Source of the DNA: JBBDWK01 sp040902885
GTDB taxonomy: Bacteria > Acidobacteriota > Terriglobia > Bryobacterales > Bryobacteraceae
Assembly (NCBI GenBank): GCA_040902885.1
Contig: JBBDWK010000065.1
Location: forward strand, 47,613-111,612
DNA: 64,000 bases
Direction of reading: 5' to 3'
Below, piece after piece: positions 41,873 to 51,713 of the stretch (positions are counted from its first letter, which is position 1; every line of letters begins with the position of its first letter). The notes under the pieces are model-generated. The model had not been told where the DNA came from. It saw only the letters and a program-made list of their open reading frames with translations, and did no database searches. Made by a program: the position numbers and the translations under genes.

Positions 41873-44515
41873 ATGAGAATGATTGACCGTCTCCGGCTGC
41901 GGCTCCGCTCATTGTTTCGTCGTGACCGGGTCGAGCAAGAGCTTGACGACGAGATGCGATTCCACATCCAGGAGCTCACGCGGCAGGAAATCGAGCGCGG
42001 CCTGACCCCCGACCACGCGCGTGCCAAGGCGCTGCGGCAGTTCGGCGGGGTCACGCAGATTCAAGAAGACTGTCGCGACAAACGACGCACACGCTGGATC
42101 GAGGAATTCGCCAGCGACATCCGGTATGCCGCGCGGCTATTTGCGAAGAGCCCCGGATTCACCGCGGTCGCTTTGCTGTCGCTGGCGCTCGGCATCGGAG
42201 CGAACACCGCCATTTTCACGCTGGTCGAAACCGTGATTCTGCGCGAACTGCCCTTGCGCGATCCGGGAGATCTGGTTCAAGTCGTCGGAGTCGTGCCGGG
42301 GCGAGAGGGTGCGCAGGGATACTTCTCGTATCCCACTTTTCAGTGGCTTCGCGACAGGGCTCCGATGTTTTCGCACCTGTTCACTTGGAATTCGCGACGG
42401 CTCGAAGCGGGCGAGGGCGAGGGCATGGAGTGGATCGCGGTGGACCGTGTTTCGGAGGATTACTTCGCCGGTCTGGGCGTCGCGCCGATTCTGGGGCGCG
42501 TGCTGGCCGACGAGGGCCAACAGCCTGCTGTTGCAGTGCTCAGCTATAACTGGTGGCGGAAGCGGTTCAACCTTGATTCTGGGGTGCTCGGCCGGACGGT
42601 ACGGCTCGGCGGCCTCCCGTTCGTCGTCGTCGGCGTGACACCGGAGGGCTTTTTCGGGCCGGTGGTCGGCTCGTCGCCGGACGTCTTCATCCCACTGGCC
42701 TCGGAGCGACTGCTCTATCCGGAACGCAAGACCCTCGCCGAGCGTAATGCCTCGTGGCTGCCTCTAATGGCGAGGCTCAGTCCCGGAGTCACGATGCCGC
42801 GGGCCGAGACCGGTCTTGAGCTGGTTTGGACGGCGATGATCCAAGAGACCGGACCGCTCGATCGTCAAGGGAATATCGGGGGCGGGTTCGGCCAACTGAA
42901 GGGGCAGTTGCAACCTGCATCCACCGGAATCTCCCAACTCCGGCGTCGTTTCCGGGAACCGCTCGGGGTCCTGGTCGTTGTAGTCGCTGTCGTGTTGCTG
43001 ATTGCTTGCGTCAACATCTCCAACTTCCTGCTGGCGCGTTCGCTCACCCGACAGCGCGAGATTGCGCTTCGCCTCGCGGTCGGCGCCAGCCGCGGGCGGC
43101 TCCTTCGCCAGATGCTCACGGAGAGCCTGCTGCTCGCGACGGCGGGCGCCTCCCTGGGATTGCTGTTCGCGCTTTGGAGCAGCAGGCTGATGACCTCGCT
43201 GTTGTCCACCAGCCGAGACAGTATCAGTCTTGACATCCGCCCGAACCTCACGCTGCTGGTTTACACCGCGGCCGTCACCATTCTGACGACGCTACTGTTC
43301 GGCCTCGCGCCGGCCTTGCGAGCGCTCCGTGCGTCAGTCCATCCCTTGCTCAAGGAGGGTGCCCATCAAGTGACCGGCCCGAGAACGTCCAGCCGCGCGC
43401 TGCTCGTGATCCAGGTCGCGTTGTCGCTGCTGCTGGTGACGGGCGCGACGCTATTTCTGCGCACGTTCCAGAACCTGCTCTCGGTGGACTTGGGCTTCGA
43501 CGCCGACCGCGTCCTCATTGCCAGCGTGGAACCCGGGCGTGTCGGACTGAAGGACGAAGCTGCGGCCCAGTTTCTCCGCGATCTCCAGTCCCGCTTGCAG
43601 ATGGTACCCGGCGTGGAGTCCGTCAGCCTTTCATCGATGACCCCGATTCAGAACTGCTGCTGGTGGGATGCACTGTCCGTCGAAGGCTATACGCCGGCTC
43701 CCGGCGAGAAAATAGACGTATTCCTCAACTCAGTGGCGCCAGGATTCTTCCGGACCATGGGGACCCGGCTGTTGCGAGGCCGCGATTTCGATTCGCACGA
43801 CGCATTGAACTCGCGCCCGGTGGCGATCGTCAACGAGTCCTTCGCGAGGAAGTTCTTTCTAAACGGCGAAGCGCTTGGCCGGATTATCTCCCTACCGCCC
43901 AACTACAAGGTAAGCCCGATGGAAATCGTAGGGATCGTCGCGGACGCACGGTATATCGATCTCCGCGGGCCCACCCGCCTGGCGGCCTACTTTCCACTCG
44001 CGCAATCGCGGGAAAGAATCGGCCTGGTCGAAGTGTTGGCGCGAACACCGAGGCCGCCCCACCCGGCGATGCCCGTGAAGTTCCGGTCGCTGGCGCAAGA
44101 GGTCGAGGGCGTTCTCACCTACGAACGCTTGCTCGCGCTGCTCAGCACCTTTTTTGGCGGGGTTGCGCTTACGCTGGCCGCAATCGGCCTCTACGGGATC
44201 CTGTCTTACTCGGTCACGCGACGCACCGGCGAGATTGGCGTGCGCGTCGCGTTGGGCGCGTCGCGCGCGAGTGTGCTCTGGTTGGTGATGCGGCAGAGTC
44301 TGACGTTAGTGATCGCAGGCCTGGCGATTGGCTGCGCCGCCGCTGTCTACCTGACCCGGTTCGTAAAAACCCTGCTGTTCGGAGTAAATCCTGCCGATCC
44401 ACTCACATTTGCGATCGCGGCAAGTGTGCTGGGGGCCGTCGCTTTGCTCGCCGCGTGGCTGCCCGCTCGTCGGGCCGCCGCCGCCGACCCGGTGCGCGCG
44501 CTGCGATACGAGTAG
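41873..44515 (+). CDS. Acidobacterial duplicated orphan permease (ADOP), MacB/FtsX type
   Basis: An 880-residue membrane protein with a short N-terminal prefix (about 1-75, EQELDDEMRFHIQELT) and then two copies of a periplasmic MacB-core domain plus an FtsX three-helix domain: first helix near 95, core 110-340, FtsX about 355-480, second core from about 520, FtsX about 750-870. The N-terminal prefix and duplication mark the ADOP family, in which no ATPase gene is adjacent. It probably exports or senses a small molecule or peptide together with an ATPase encoded elsewhere. It is controlled by the PadR gene 5 bp upstream. Confidence 0.93.
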   Translation: MRMIDRLRLRLRSLFRRDRVEQELDDEMRFHIQELTRQEIERGLTPDHARAKALRQFGGVTQIQEDCRDKRRTRWIEEFASDIRYAARLFAKSPGFTAVALLSLALGIGANTAIFTLVETVILRELPLRDPGDLVQVVGVVPGREGAQGYFSYPTFQWLRDRAPMFSHLFTWNSRRLEAGEGEGMEWIAVDRVSEDYFAGLGVAPILGRVLADEGQQPAVAVLSYNWWRKRFNLDSGVLGRTVRLGGLPFVVVGVTPEGFFGPVVGSSPDVFIPLASERLLYPERKTLAERNASWLPLMARLSPGVTMPRAETGLELVWTAMIQETGPLDRQGNIGGGFGQLKGQLQPASTGISQLRRRFREPLGVLVVVVAVVLLIACVNISNFLLARSLTRQREIALRLAVGASRGRLLRQMLTESLLLATAGASLGLLFALWSSRLMTSLLSTSRDSISLDIRPNLTLLVYTAAVTILTTLLFGLAPALRALRASVHPLLKEGAHQVTGPRTSSRALLVIQVALSLLLVTGATLFLRTFQNLLSVDLGFDADRVLIASVEPGRVGLKDEAAAQFLRDLQSRLQMVPGVESVSLSSMTPIQNCCWWDALSVEGYTPAPGEKIDVFLNSVAPGFFRTMGTRLLRGRDFDSHDALNSRPVAIVNESFARKFFLNGEALGRIISLPPNYKVSPMEIVGIVADARYIDLRGPTRLAAYFPLAQSRERIGLVEVLARTPRPPHPAMPVKFRSLAQEVEGVLTYERLLALLSTFFGGVALTLAAIGLYGILSYSVTRRTGEIGVRVALGASRASVLWLVMRQSLTLVIAGLAIGCAAAVYLTRFVKTLLFGVNPADPLTFAIAASVLGAVALLAAWLPARRAAAADPVRALRYE

Positions 44516-44627
44516 TCCGAGAGACCAAACGAGAGGCACGGACGGGTCTGCTTGCGGCCGTATGCCGAGGTCCGAGCTGATGAGATAAGAAGCGCGCATC
44601 AATCCTTCTCTGCTATGCTTTCGGCCA

Positions 44628-45794
44628 ATGCTCACACGCCGCGCGCTCGTTGCATTCGCTCAAAAGGCGCGGATTTCTGCCAAGGACAACCTCAAAATTA
44701 CGCGCCTGGAGACGATGCTGGTGAAGCCCCGTTGGGTGTTTCTCAAAATTCACACCAACGCGGGTATTGTTGGCCTCGGGGAGCCCATCGTCGAGAGCCG
44801 CGCGCGGACCACCATCGCCGCCGTGAAGGAGATCGAGCCGTATCTGGTGGGTAAAGACCCACGCCGGGTCGCGCACCACTGGCAGGCCATCTATCGCCAT
44901 GCCTTCTATCGCGGCGGTCCCATTCTCACGAGCGCTCTGAGCGGCGTCGACCAGGCGCTGTGGGATATCAAGGGGAAGGCTCTTGGAGTTCCGGTATACG
45001 AGCTGCTCGGCGGACCCACGCGGGACCGCGTTCGCGTCTACGCGCACGCGCGAACACCGGAGGCCGTGCAAGCGGCTCTAAAGCAGGGGTTCACGGCGTT
45101 CAAAACCGGGCCGGAGAGGAGGCGCCCGGCGCGTTATGTCGAAACGCCCGCCGCGGTGGGCCATGCGGCGGAACGCTTCGCGGAGCTGCGCAAGGCGGCT
45201 GGCGAGGAATGCGACATCGGCATTGACTTTCACGGAGCTATCGGTCCAGCCACGGCAAAGTTGCTGATCAAAGCATTGGAGCCGTATCAACCGATGTTTG
45301 TTGAGGAACCCTGCCAGGCGCAGAACCACGACGTGATGGCGGAGATCGCCGCCAGCACTTACATTCCCATCGCAACCGGTGAGCGGGTGTTCACGAAGTG
45401 GGGTTTCCGCGAGGTGCTGGAAAAGCGCGCCGCGACCATTCTGCAGCCGGATCTTTCACACGCCGGCGGCATCACCGAATGCCATCTCATCGCCGGTATG
45501 GCGGAGTCCTACTACGCATCCATCGCGCCGCACAATCCGCTCGGGCCAATCGCGCTTGCAGCCGGTTTACAGCTTGCGGCCTCCATTCCCAACTTTCTGT
45601 GCCAGGAGCAGGTCTCTCTGGGTGAAGGTTACCTGAAGAAGCCATTCGTCGTGAAAAACGGCTACGTGGATGTCCCGTTGGGGCCGGGCCTTGGGATCGA
45701 GCTGGATGAGGACTCCGTCGCGGACAAGATTGGACACAATTACCGGCCCGCGGAAGTCTACGATGCCGACGACGGGTCGGTGATGGACCGGTAG
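44628..45794 (+). CDS. dgoD: Mandelate racemase/enolase family dehydratase, D-galactonate dehydratase-like
   Basis: A 388-residue enolase-superfamily enzyme, most like D-galactonate dehydratase, which makes 2-keto-3-deoxy-galactonate. Metal ligands are in IDFHGAIGP (Asp), FVEEPCQ (Glu) and ATGERVFTKW (Glu), and the catalytic His in APHNPLGPIA; GEPIVE and GGPTRDRVRVYAH are also typical. The N-terminus begins MLTRRALVAFA, which looks like the end of a Tat-type signal, so export is possible but not certain. No sugar transporter or aldolase gene is linked, so the substrate is an inference. Confidence 0.82.
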   Translation: MLTRRALVAFAQKARISAKDNLKITRLETMLVKPRWVFLKIHTNAGIVGLGEPIVESRARTTIAAVKEIEPYLVGKDPRRVAHHWQAIYRHAFYRGGPILTSALSGVDQALWDIKGKALGVPVYELLGGPTRDRVRVYAHARTPEAVQAALKQGFTAFKTGPERRRPARYVETPAAVGHAAERFAELRKAAGEECDIGIDFHGAIGPATAKLLIKALEPYQPMFVEEPCQAQNHDVMAEIAASTYIPIATGERVFTKWGFREVLEKRAATILQPDLSHAGGITECHLIAGMAESYYASIAPHNPLGPIALAAGLQLAASIPNFLCQEQVSLGEGYLKKPFVVKNGYVDVPLGPGLGIELDEDSVADKIGHNYRPAEVYDADDGSVMDR

Positions 45795-45815
45795 GTAGTC
45801 AACTAGCTAATCCCT

Positions 45816-47150
45816 CTATCTCACCCGCTTCATCAGCCTCCCGATGGCCGCGAAAATCCGCTCCTCCACATCTTCGGCCCACGGCCCCGGCTGGCCGTAG
45901 TAGATCATGCTGGTATCGGCTTCGTAGCCGCCTTCCTTAAGCACTCTGAGCGATGGAATGTAGGCCATCACGTCGTTCGAGTAGCCCGCGACAATCATGC
46001 CCTTTGCGCCGTACTCCTTCTTCACCCGTAGTACGTAGTCCACCACTACCTCGCCGCCCAGCGCGATCAGCGTCAGGTCTTTGCCGAACGCCACCGCCTG
46101 CACCGGGTACGGATACTGCCGGATCGGCCTTCTCTCGTCGTAAAGCTGCAGCATGACCTTGGCGTTTCGCACGCGCCATACGTTCTGGTCGTTCACACGC
46201 CCCTCGAAGGTCTCGCGCGTGTGATGCGCGAAATTCAAGTCTACAATCTGGAAGGCAGCGCGAATGCGGCCCTTTACCGGCGTCATGCTTCCGCTCAGGA
46301 CCTTACGCACGGCCGCCCCCAGCGTCGCCCCGTGCTGCTGCGCGAGCTCCAGTTTGCTGCGCGGATTGGGATTCTGGTCCGCGCCGCACAGCGCCATGAA
46401 CATCGCGTTTACGCCGGGGTGATTCTCCTCGATATCGGCCTGAGCGAACCCCGCATAGTCGCCGCTGAACTGATAGAACTCGCCGGTGAGAGTGGTGTTG
46501 TGGCAGGCATAGCCGAAGAGCACGGCACGAACTTTGCCGTCCGGCGCGACCACCTTGAGCACGGGCACGTCATGATCGGTGGGACCGCCCGGATTCACGC
46601 CGATCTGCACCGCGGCCTTGGCCGCTTGGCGCCGGTTAGCTGCAAATGGCGCCGAACCGTTCCCGAAACTGACATCGGCCGGCGAAAGGTCTCCGAGCGC
46701 GGCGCCCACGAGGGTGACCAGTTGATCCGTGAGCTTCTGAGCGTACTCGCCCATGCGCGCGCGCTCCTCCGCGCTCAGATCGAACAGGATCTCCAGGTTG
46801 TTCCGAATCATCGGTCCGGTGTGCGTGTGCGAGCTGTTCAGGACCAGTCTCTCGCGCGGAAGCCGGTACTGTTTGAGTACGCGCGCCGCAATCGTCTCGG
46901 AGATGGGGCGCGGCAGCCCGATAAGGTCCGTGGCCACGATGACCACTCGTTCTCCGCGCGAGTCCTCGATGGCCAGCGCCTTGGCGAAAAGATCGTGAAT
47001 CTTCCCCTCGGAAGGACGGTTCCGGCTGGCGTAACCGGAGAGGTGGATGGGCTTATCGGGCGTGATGATCTGCCGCGCCACGCCGGCCTTGTACTCCGCC
47101 GCGCCGCTTACCCCGGCGCCCAGCAGCAACAGCGAAATGACTCTCTTCAT
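45816..47150 (-). CDS. Neutral/alkaline non-lysosomal ceramidase N-terminal-domain protein
   Basis: A 444-residue exported hydrolase. Signal peptide 1-18 is followed by the ceramidase catalytic fold with zinc-site motifs SSHTHTGP (His pair) and YACHNTT, and the early FAKALAIEDSRGERVVIVATDLIGLP. True ceramidases are near 650 residues with a C-terminal immunoglobulin-like domain; this is the shorter form common in planctomycetes and acidobacteria, whose substrate is not established. GAGGAA lies about 9 nt before the ATG. It diverges from the TonB receptor. Confidence 0.9.
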   Translation of the reverse strand: MKRVISLLLLGAGVSGAAEYKAGVARQIITPDKPIHLSGYASRNRPSEGKIHDLFAKALAIEDSRGERVVIVATDLIGLPRPISETIAARVLKQYRLPRERLVLNSSHTHTGPMIRNNLEILFDLSAEERARMGEYAQKLTDQLVTLVGAALGDLSPADVSFGNGSAPFAANRRQAAKAAVQIGVNPGGPTDHDVPVLKVVAPDGKVRAVLFGYACHNTTLTGEFYQFSGDYAGFAQADIEENHPGVNAMFMALCGADQNPNPRSKLELAQQHGATLGAAVRKVLSGSMTPVKGRIRAAFQIVDLNFAHHTRETFEGRVNDQNVWRVRNAKVMLQLYDERRPIRQYPYPVQAVAFGKDLTLIALGGEVVVDYVLRVKKEYGAKGMIVAGYSNDVMAYIPSLRVLKEGGYEADTSMIYYGQPGPWAEDVEERIFAAIGRLMKRVR

Positions 47151-47181
47151 GTGTAGTTTTCCTCACTGACGGAAGTGCTAG

Positions 47182-47187
47182 TATAAA
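47182..47187 (+). promoter_or_regulatory. -10-like TATAAA, leaderless arrangement for the TonB receptor
   Basis: TATAAA is followed by 6 nt and then ATG 47194. The expected transcription start falls on the A of the start codon. No Shine-Dalgarno precedes the gene. Confidence 0.5.
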
Positions 47188-47193
47188 TGACGC

Positions 47194-50100
47194 ATGAAGC
47201 ACAGGGGCTTGTCCAGCGTTTGGTTGGCGGTGATTTTTACCGCGTCCGCCCTCGCGCAGTCCAAGAGCACGGGTGAAGCCGGCGGCACGGTGACCGACCC
47301 CTCCAACGCGGTCGTTCCGAACTTAAAGATCACGGCCACGGCGGCAGATACCAATCTGGTTCGCGAAGGCACAACGGACGGGCAGGGAGAGTACCTCATT
47401 CTGCTCCTTCCTCCAGGCGCTTACGATATCAAAGCGGAAGCCGAAGGGTTTGTCCCGCAAGTCAAGAAGGGCATTGCGATCACCGTCGGGCAGAAGGCGA
47501 TCGTCGATCTTCAACTGACGCTTGGCGCGAGCACGCAGTTGGTGGAAGTCGGCGCGGAAATCCCCGTGGTCGAGGTGGAGCGGACACAGCAGGCCAACAC
47601 GCTCGATCAGAATTCGGTGCGCAATCTTCCCATCAACCGGCGGGACTATCTGACGTTTGCGCTTCTGGCGCCGGGCGTGGCTGATTCGAAAGCTCTCGCG
47701 GACGCAAACAGCTTTCGGGTTAAGCAGACACCGGACAGCGGACTCTCCTTCTACGGCGGCAATGGGCGCGGCAACAGCATTACCGTGGATGGCGGCGAAG
47801 CCAACGATGCGGGCGGCGGCGTACGCTCGACGGTCAGCCAGGAAACGGTGCAGGAGTTTCAGATCAACCGCGCGAACTATTCGGCCGAGCACGGCTATGC
47901 GCGCGGCGGCGTGATCAATATCGTCACCAAGTCCGGCGGCAATCAGTTCCGAGGATCGCTGTTCAGCTTTTTCCGCCACCAGGATCTGGATGCCGGCGAT
48001 CCCTTTGCGATTGCGCTCAACGACAATCGCATAGAGCGCGTGAAGCCGGATTCCACGCGGCAGCAGTTCGGCGGTACGCTCGGCGGGCCGATCGTCAAGG
48101 ACCGCACGTTCTTTTTCGGCGGCTATGAGCAGTTGCGGCGGCGCGAGTCGGCTACCGTTCCCGTGCTGACGGATCTTTCCATTTTCCAGCCGACCCCCGC
48201 GCAGAACGCCATCCTCGCCAACCTGCCCGCTTCCGCCGCGGCGCAGCTTCGCGCGGCCCTCAGCGCTCCGCCCTCCACGGTTGAGCTGTTCCAGCGCAAC
48301 AGCGGCGTGTTCCCGTTCAAGACCGACGACTATAAGGCGCTCTTCCGCATCGATCACGCCGTGAGCGGCCGAGATCAACTGAACTTCCGGTATACCTTCG
48401 CGGAGAACGACGAAACGAACCAGAACCTCCGCGGACAGGTGGGCCTCTCGCGCGGATTTGTCACCGACACGAAGGAACATGGAGGGTTGCTCGGCTGGAC
48501 GCATACCTTCACGCCGTCCGTCATCAACGAGATGCGCCTCCAGTCCTCGTATTACCGCTACAGGGTGGGCAGCAACGATCCTTTCGGTCCCGAGTTGAAC
48601 ATCAACGGCTTCGGCTTTTTCAACCGCGACATCTTCCTGCCCAGCGACACGGCATACCGGCGGCATGAAATTGTGAACAACCTGAGCTGGATGAAAGGCT
48701 CGCATGCCCTCAAGATCGGAACGCAGATCCTGGTGCGCGGCACGCGGAACGACTCCGCAACCTTCTTCAGCGGACGGTTCACCTTCGGAACCTTGCCGGG
48801 CGCGTTCGTAAGCCCGGTGCTCGCGAGCACCTCGATTACCGCGCTGCAGGCCTTCAACCTGGGCCTGGCGCAGTCATACCAGCAGGGCTTCGGAGACCCG
48901 ACCGTGGCCTCCACGAATCCGCTTTATGCGGTGTTCCTTCAGGACAACTGGAAGCTGCGATCCAATCTGACGCTCAACCTGGGGGTGCGATACGAGGTGG
49001 ATACGCGCAAGTCCCCTCTTCCCACGGATAAGAATAACGTCGCGCCACGCTTCGGCTTCGCGTGGGACCCTTTCAGCGACCGCAAGACTACCATTCGCGG
49101 CGGATACGGCATCTTCTTCGCTCCCACCGATTTTCAGATCGACTACGTGGTGAATGCACTGAACGAGATCGACGGCCGGCGGCAGATCGCACAGGTGCTG
49201 AGCGTGCTGAACCCCGCCGATCCGTTGGCCCGCAACGGCCCGGTCAACATCTTCTCCACGTTGCGGCGGCAGGGCGTCATCGGCGTCCCCACTCCGGCCC
49301 AGTCCATCGCCGCCTCCGACCTCGCGCAGTTCGGCATCGTGGTAAGCCAGACCGGACCGCGTCCGCCGCTGACGGTGCTGTTCCGGAACTCGGACGACTT
49401 TGTGAACTCCTACGCGCAGCAGGCCAGCTTCGGCATTGAACGCGAGCTGCGCGAGGGCTTCTCGGTTGGAGCGAGTTACCTCTACTCGCGGGCGCTGAAG
49501 ATCGCGCGGGCGCGCGACGACAATCTGCTGCCGGCGCCGGTGAATCCCGCTCTTGGCATTCGCGTGTGGAGCACGCCGTTCTTCAAGAACCCGCTGCTGT
49601 TTCAGGACAACATTTACGAGTCGACGGGACGCAGCTTCTTTAGCGGCCTGATTCTCGAAACGGGCATGCGGTTCAGCCGCAGCGTCTCTTTTCACGCCAA
49701 CTACACTTTGAGCCGCGCCATCGACGAGGTGCTGGACTTCAACAGCGATTTCCAGCCCAACGATCAAACCGATCTGCGCGCGGAGCGGGCGCTATCGGCG
49801 TTTCATCAGAAACATAAATTCGTGATGTACGGTGTCCTCCAGGCGCCGCACGCCGGGCAAGGCCAGGGCGCGCTGCGGCAACTGGTGAGCGACTTTGTGT
49901 TTTCGCCCATCTTTCGCGCCAACAGCGCCCGTCCGTTCAATCTTCTGACCGGGTTCGACCTGAACCAGGACCGCCATTCGACCACGGACCGGCCGGTCTT
50001 CGCGGGCAGGAACACAGGCATGGGCCCCAGCTTCTGGACGTTCGATGCGCGCCTCTCGCGGCGGCTGCCTTTCGGCGAGCGGAAGAATCTGGAGCTGATG

Positions 50101-50280
50101 GCGGAATTCTTCAACCTGTTCAACAATCTGAACTTCGCCAGCGTGAACAACGTGGTGGGCAATATGCCAGGGCCGTTCAACGTGACCGGCCGGCACGACC
50201 GCACGCCCAGCGAGCCGCTCGGCTTCACATCGGCGCTGGAAACGCGGCGTGTGCAACTGGGTGTGCGCTTGAGCTTCTAA
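47194..50280 (+). CDS. TonB-dependent receptor, Oar-like, with carboxypeptidase-regulatory domain
   Basis: A 1028-residue outer-membrane protein. After the signal peptide (1-22) there is an Ig-like carboxypeptidase-regulatory domain (about 28-110, GGTVTDPSNAVVPNLKIT), a plug domain (about 125-240, ITVDGGEANDAGGGV and FQINRANYSAEHGYARGGVIN) and a long barrel with repeated aromatic strands to the C-terminal LGVRLSF. This is the Oar-type family expanded in acidobacteria. It likely takes up or binds large ligands; the substrate is unknown. No SusD-like partner is present. Confidence 0.93.
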   Translation: MKHRGLSSVWLAVIFTASALAQSKSTGEAGGTVTDPSNAVVPNLKITATAADTNLVREGTTDGQGEYLILLLPPGAYDIKAEAEGFVPQVKKGIAITVGQKAIVDLQLTLGASTQLVEVGAEIPVVEVERTQQANTLDQNSVRNLPINRRDYLTFALLAPGVADSKALADANSFRVKQTPDSGLSFYGGNGRGNSITVDGGEANDAGGGVRSTVSQETVQEFQINRANYSAEHGYARGGVINIVTKSGGNQFRGSLFSFFRHQDLDAGDPFAIALNDNRIERVKPDSTRQQFGGTLGGPIVKDRTFFFGGYEQLRRRESATVPVLTDLSIFQPTPAQNAILANLPASAAAQLRAALSAPPSTVELFQRNSGVFPFKTDDYKALFRIDHAVSGRDQLNFRYTFAENDETNQNLRGQVGLSRGFVTDTKEHGGLLGWTHTFTPSVINEMRLQSSYYRYRVGSNDPFGPELNINGFGFFNRDIFLPSDTAYRRHEIVNNLSWMKGSHALKIGTQILVRGTRNDSATFFSGRFTFGTLPGAFVSPVLASTSITALQAFNLGLAQSYQQGFGDPTVASTNPLYAVFLQDNWKLRSNLTLNLGVRYEVDTRKSPLPTDKNNVAPRFGFAWDPFSDRKTTIRGGYGIFFAPTDFQIDYVVNALNEIDGRRQIAQVLSVLNPADPLARNGPVNIFSTLRRQGVIGVPTPAQSIAASDLAQFGIVVSQTGPRPPLTVLFRNSDDFVNSYAQQASFGIERELREGFSVGASYLYSRALKIARARDDNLLPAPVNPALGIRVWSTPFFKNPLLFQDNIYESTGRSFFSGLILETGMRFSRSVSFHANYTLSRAIDEVLDFNSDFQPNDQTDLRAERALSAFHQKHKFVMYGVLQAPHAGQGQGALRQLVSDFVFSPIFRANSARPFNLLTGFDLNQDRHSTTDRPVFAGRNTGMGPSFWTFDARLSRRLPFGERKNLELMAEFFNLFNNLNFASVNNVVGNMPGPFNVTGRHDRTPSEPLGFTSALETRRVQLGVRLSF

Positions 50281-50293
50281 GCAGGCGGAAAGC

Positions 50294-51589
50294 CTACAAA
50301 AGATCGCGAATTCGGCGCTCGAGCCGCACCGCGCGCTCCTGTTCGGCCTTCAACTGGTCGCGGAGACGCTGGTTTTCTTCCTGGAGTGCTTTGCGCACGG
50401 CCTCCACCTCCTTGGAAGGCGGCGGAACAGGTCCTTTGAACACAGCCCGCTCGGAATGCAACTCGCCTTGAGGTTGGCGCAGCACCAGGCGCGCTTGCAC
50501 CTCTTCGGTCTTGCGGCGGTAACTGTAAGCGCCCCAGCTTCGGACATCCGGGTCTAACTCCTTGACCAGTTTTTCGCCGCCATCCTGGATTTCCAGTGTT
50601 GCGCGATCGGCCGACATCAATTGGCTCGAATCGGCATTCCAGCGGACGATGAGCTCGCCGTCGGTCTCCATGAGCCGGAGATTCACGGGATAGAGCACCT
50701 GCAACCACTGATCCCGGGTAGCGTACAGGCCAACCATGAGACTGGCGGTAATCAGCAGAAGCACAATCGGCCGCCTGGAAACCGGTGAGAACTCCGGCGG
50801 ATGCAAAAAGCGGGGTTCGGGCGGTTCCTCCGGCGGCCAACGGCGCGGTGGTGGCGGCGGAATGGGCGGTTTGACGATAACTCGCGGCGGTTCGGCGCCT
50901 CCGCCGTTGAAGATCGGAGGCGGCTGGGGAGCAATCGGGACGATAGCCTTTTCGGGCTCGGGCCACGCCGTCGAAGCGGCGATCTCGAATGCCGCTGCCG
51001 CGGATCTGTTCGGCTCTGCCGGCGGGCTCACTGGCGTTTGCTCGGAGACTCGGAATGCCGGCTCGAGCTGGTATTCTCGGTAACTCGCCACCGTCCTCAA
51101 GTTCCCATCGGCCTCACGGAAAAAGAAACCGAGGCGCGTGGCGCCGCTGTGCTCGGGCCGCAGCACCAGCGCTATTTGCCAGGGCGACGGGAAAAAGCGG
51201 TTGTAAATCTCTACGTCCTGCGGGGAAAGGTGAATGTCGCTGCGGGTGTGCGAGTGGTACCAGCCAAGAGACTCAAAACCGGCAAGGAGCGCATCCGCAC
51301 GCGCTCTTTCCAGTACAACTGCCAGCTCACGCCGGTCGCTTTCCGACAGGGTAAACGAAGGACCGAAAGCGTGCTGGCAGGGAGTGGTCCGAAACGCTTC
51401 GATGCGGACGGTGGATCCGTCGCGTGTTCCGAAGAGCACTCCGCCGACTTCGAGGCCTCCGCGCGGCATGGAGTAGAAGCCGTCGTGGACGGAACGGCGA
51501 ATCTGCTCCAGCACGGCAGTCGCGCACTCAATCGAGTAGGGGCACTCGGGCGCGGACCAGAGAGAATATGCTGAATGACTCCCGTGCAT
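50294..51589 (-). CDS. Membrane-anchored JAMM/MPN metalloprotease-like protein
   Basis: A 431-residue protein with an N-terminal JAMM domain: E47 (GLEVGGVLFG) and HxHx7SxxD ligands H112, H114, S122, D125 in WYHSHTRSDIHLSPQD are complete, so a zinc isopeptidase is expected. A proline-rich linker (about 180-270) leads to one membrane helix (about 274-291), then a beta-domain (about 300-385, LRLMETDGELIVRWNADS) and a C-terminal coiled coil (about 395-431). Without a signal peptide the JAMM part would be cytoplasmic. Bacterial JAMM proteins usually act on ubiquitin-like or sulfur-carrier proteins; no such gene is adjacent. Confidence 0.88.
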   Translation of the reverse strand: MHGSHSAYSLWSAPECPYSIECATAVLEQIRRSVHDGFYSMPRGGLEVGGVLFGTRDGSTVRIEAFRTTPCQHAFGPSFTLSESDRRELAVVLERARADALLAGFESLGWYHSHTRSDIHLSPQDVEIYNRFFPSPWQIALVLRPEHSGATRLGFFFREADGNLRTVASYREYQLEPAFRVSEQTPVSPPAEPNRSAAAAFEIAASTAWPEPEKAIVPIAPQPPPIFNGGGAEPPRVIVKPPIPPPPPRRWPPEEPPEPRFLHPPEFSPVSRRPIVLLLITASLMVGLYATRDQWLQVLYPVNLRLMETDGELIVRWNADSSQLMSADRATLEIQDGGEKLVKELDPDVRSWGAYSYRRKTEEVQARLVLRQPQGELHSERAVFKGPVPPPSKEVEAVRKALQEENQRLRDQLKAEQERAVRLERRIRDLL

Positions 51590-51701
51590 GCGAGGTCAAG
51601 GCCTTATCGTATCACCAATCGCGGGCGCTTACCCTATCGGAGAAGTCCTCCCAGTACGGGATCGTTCGCCTCTAATGGGGACGCATCCGCACCATCCCGC
51701 A

Positions 51702-51707
51702 TATAAT
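51702..51707 (+). promoter_or_regulatory. TATAAT hexamer, leaderless arrangement for the GAF gene
   Basis: A perfect TATAAT is followed by 6 nt and GTG 51714. This placement supports GTG 51714 as the start over the upstream ATG 51675, for which the hexamer would be inside the coding region. Confidence 0.5.
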
Positions 51708-51713
51708 GAAAGC

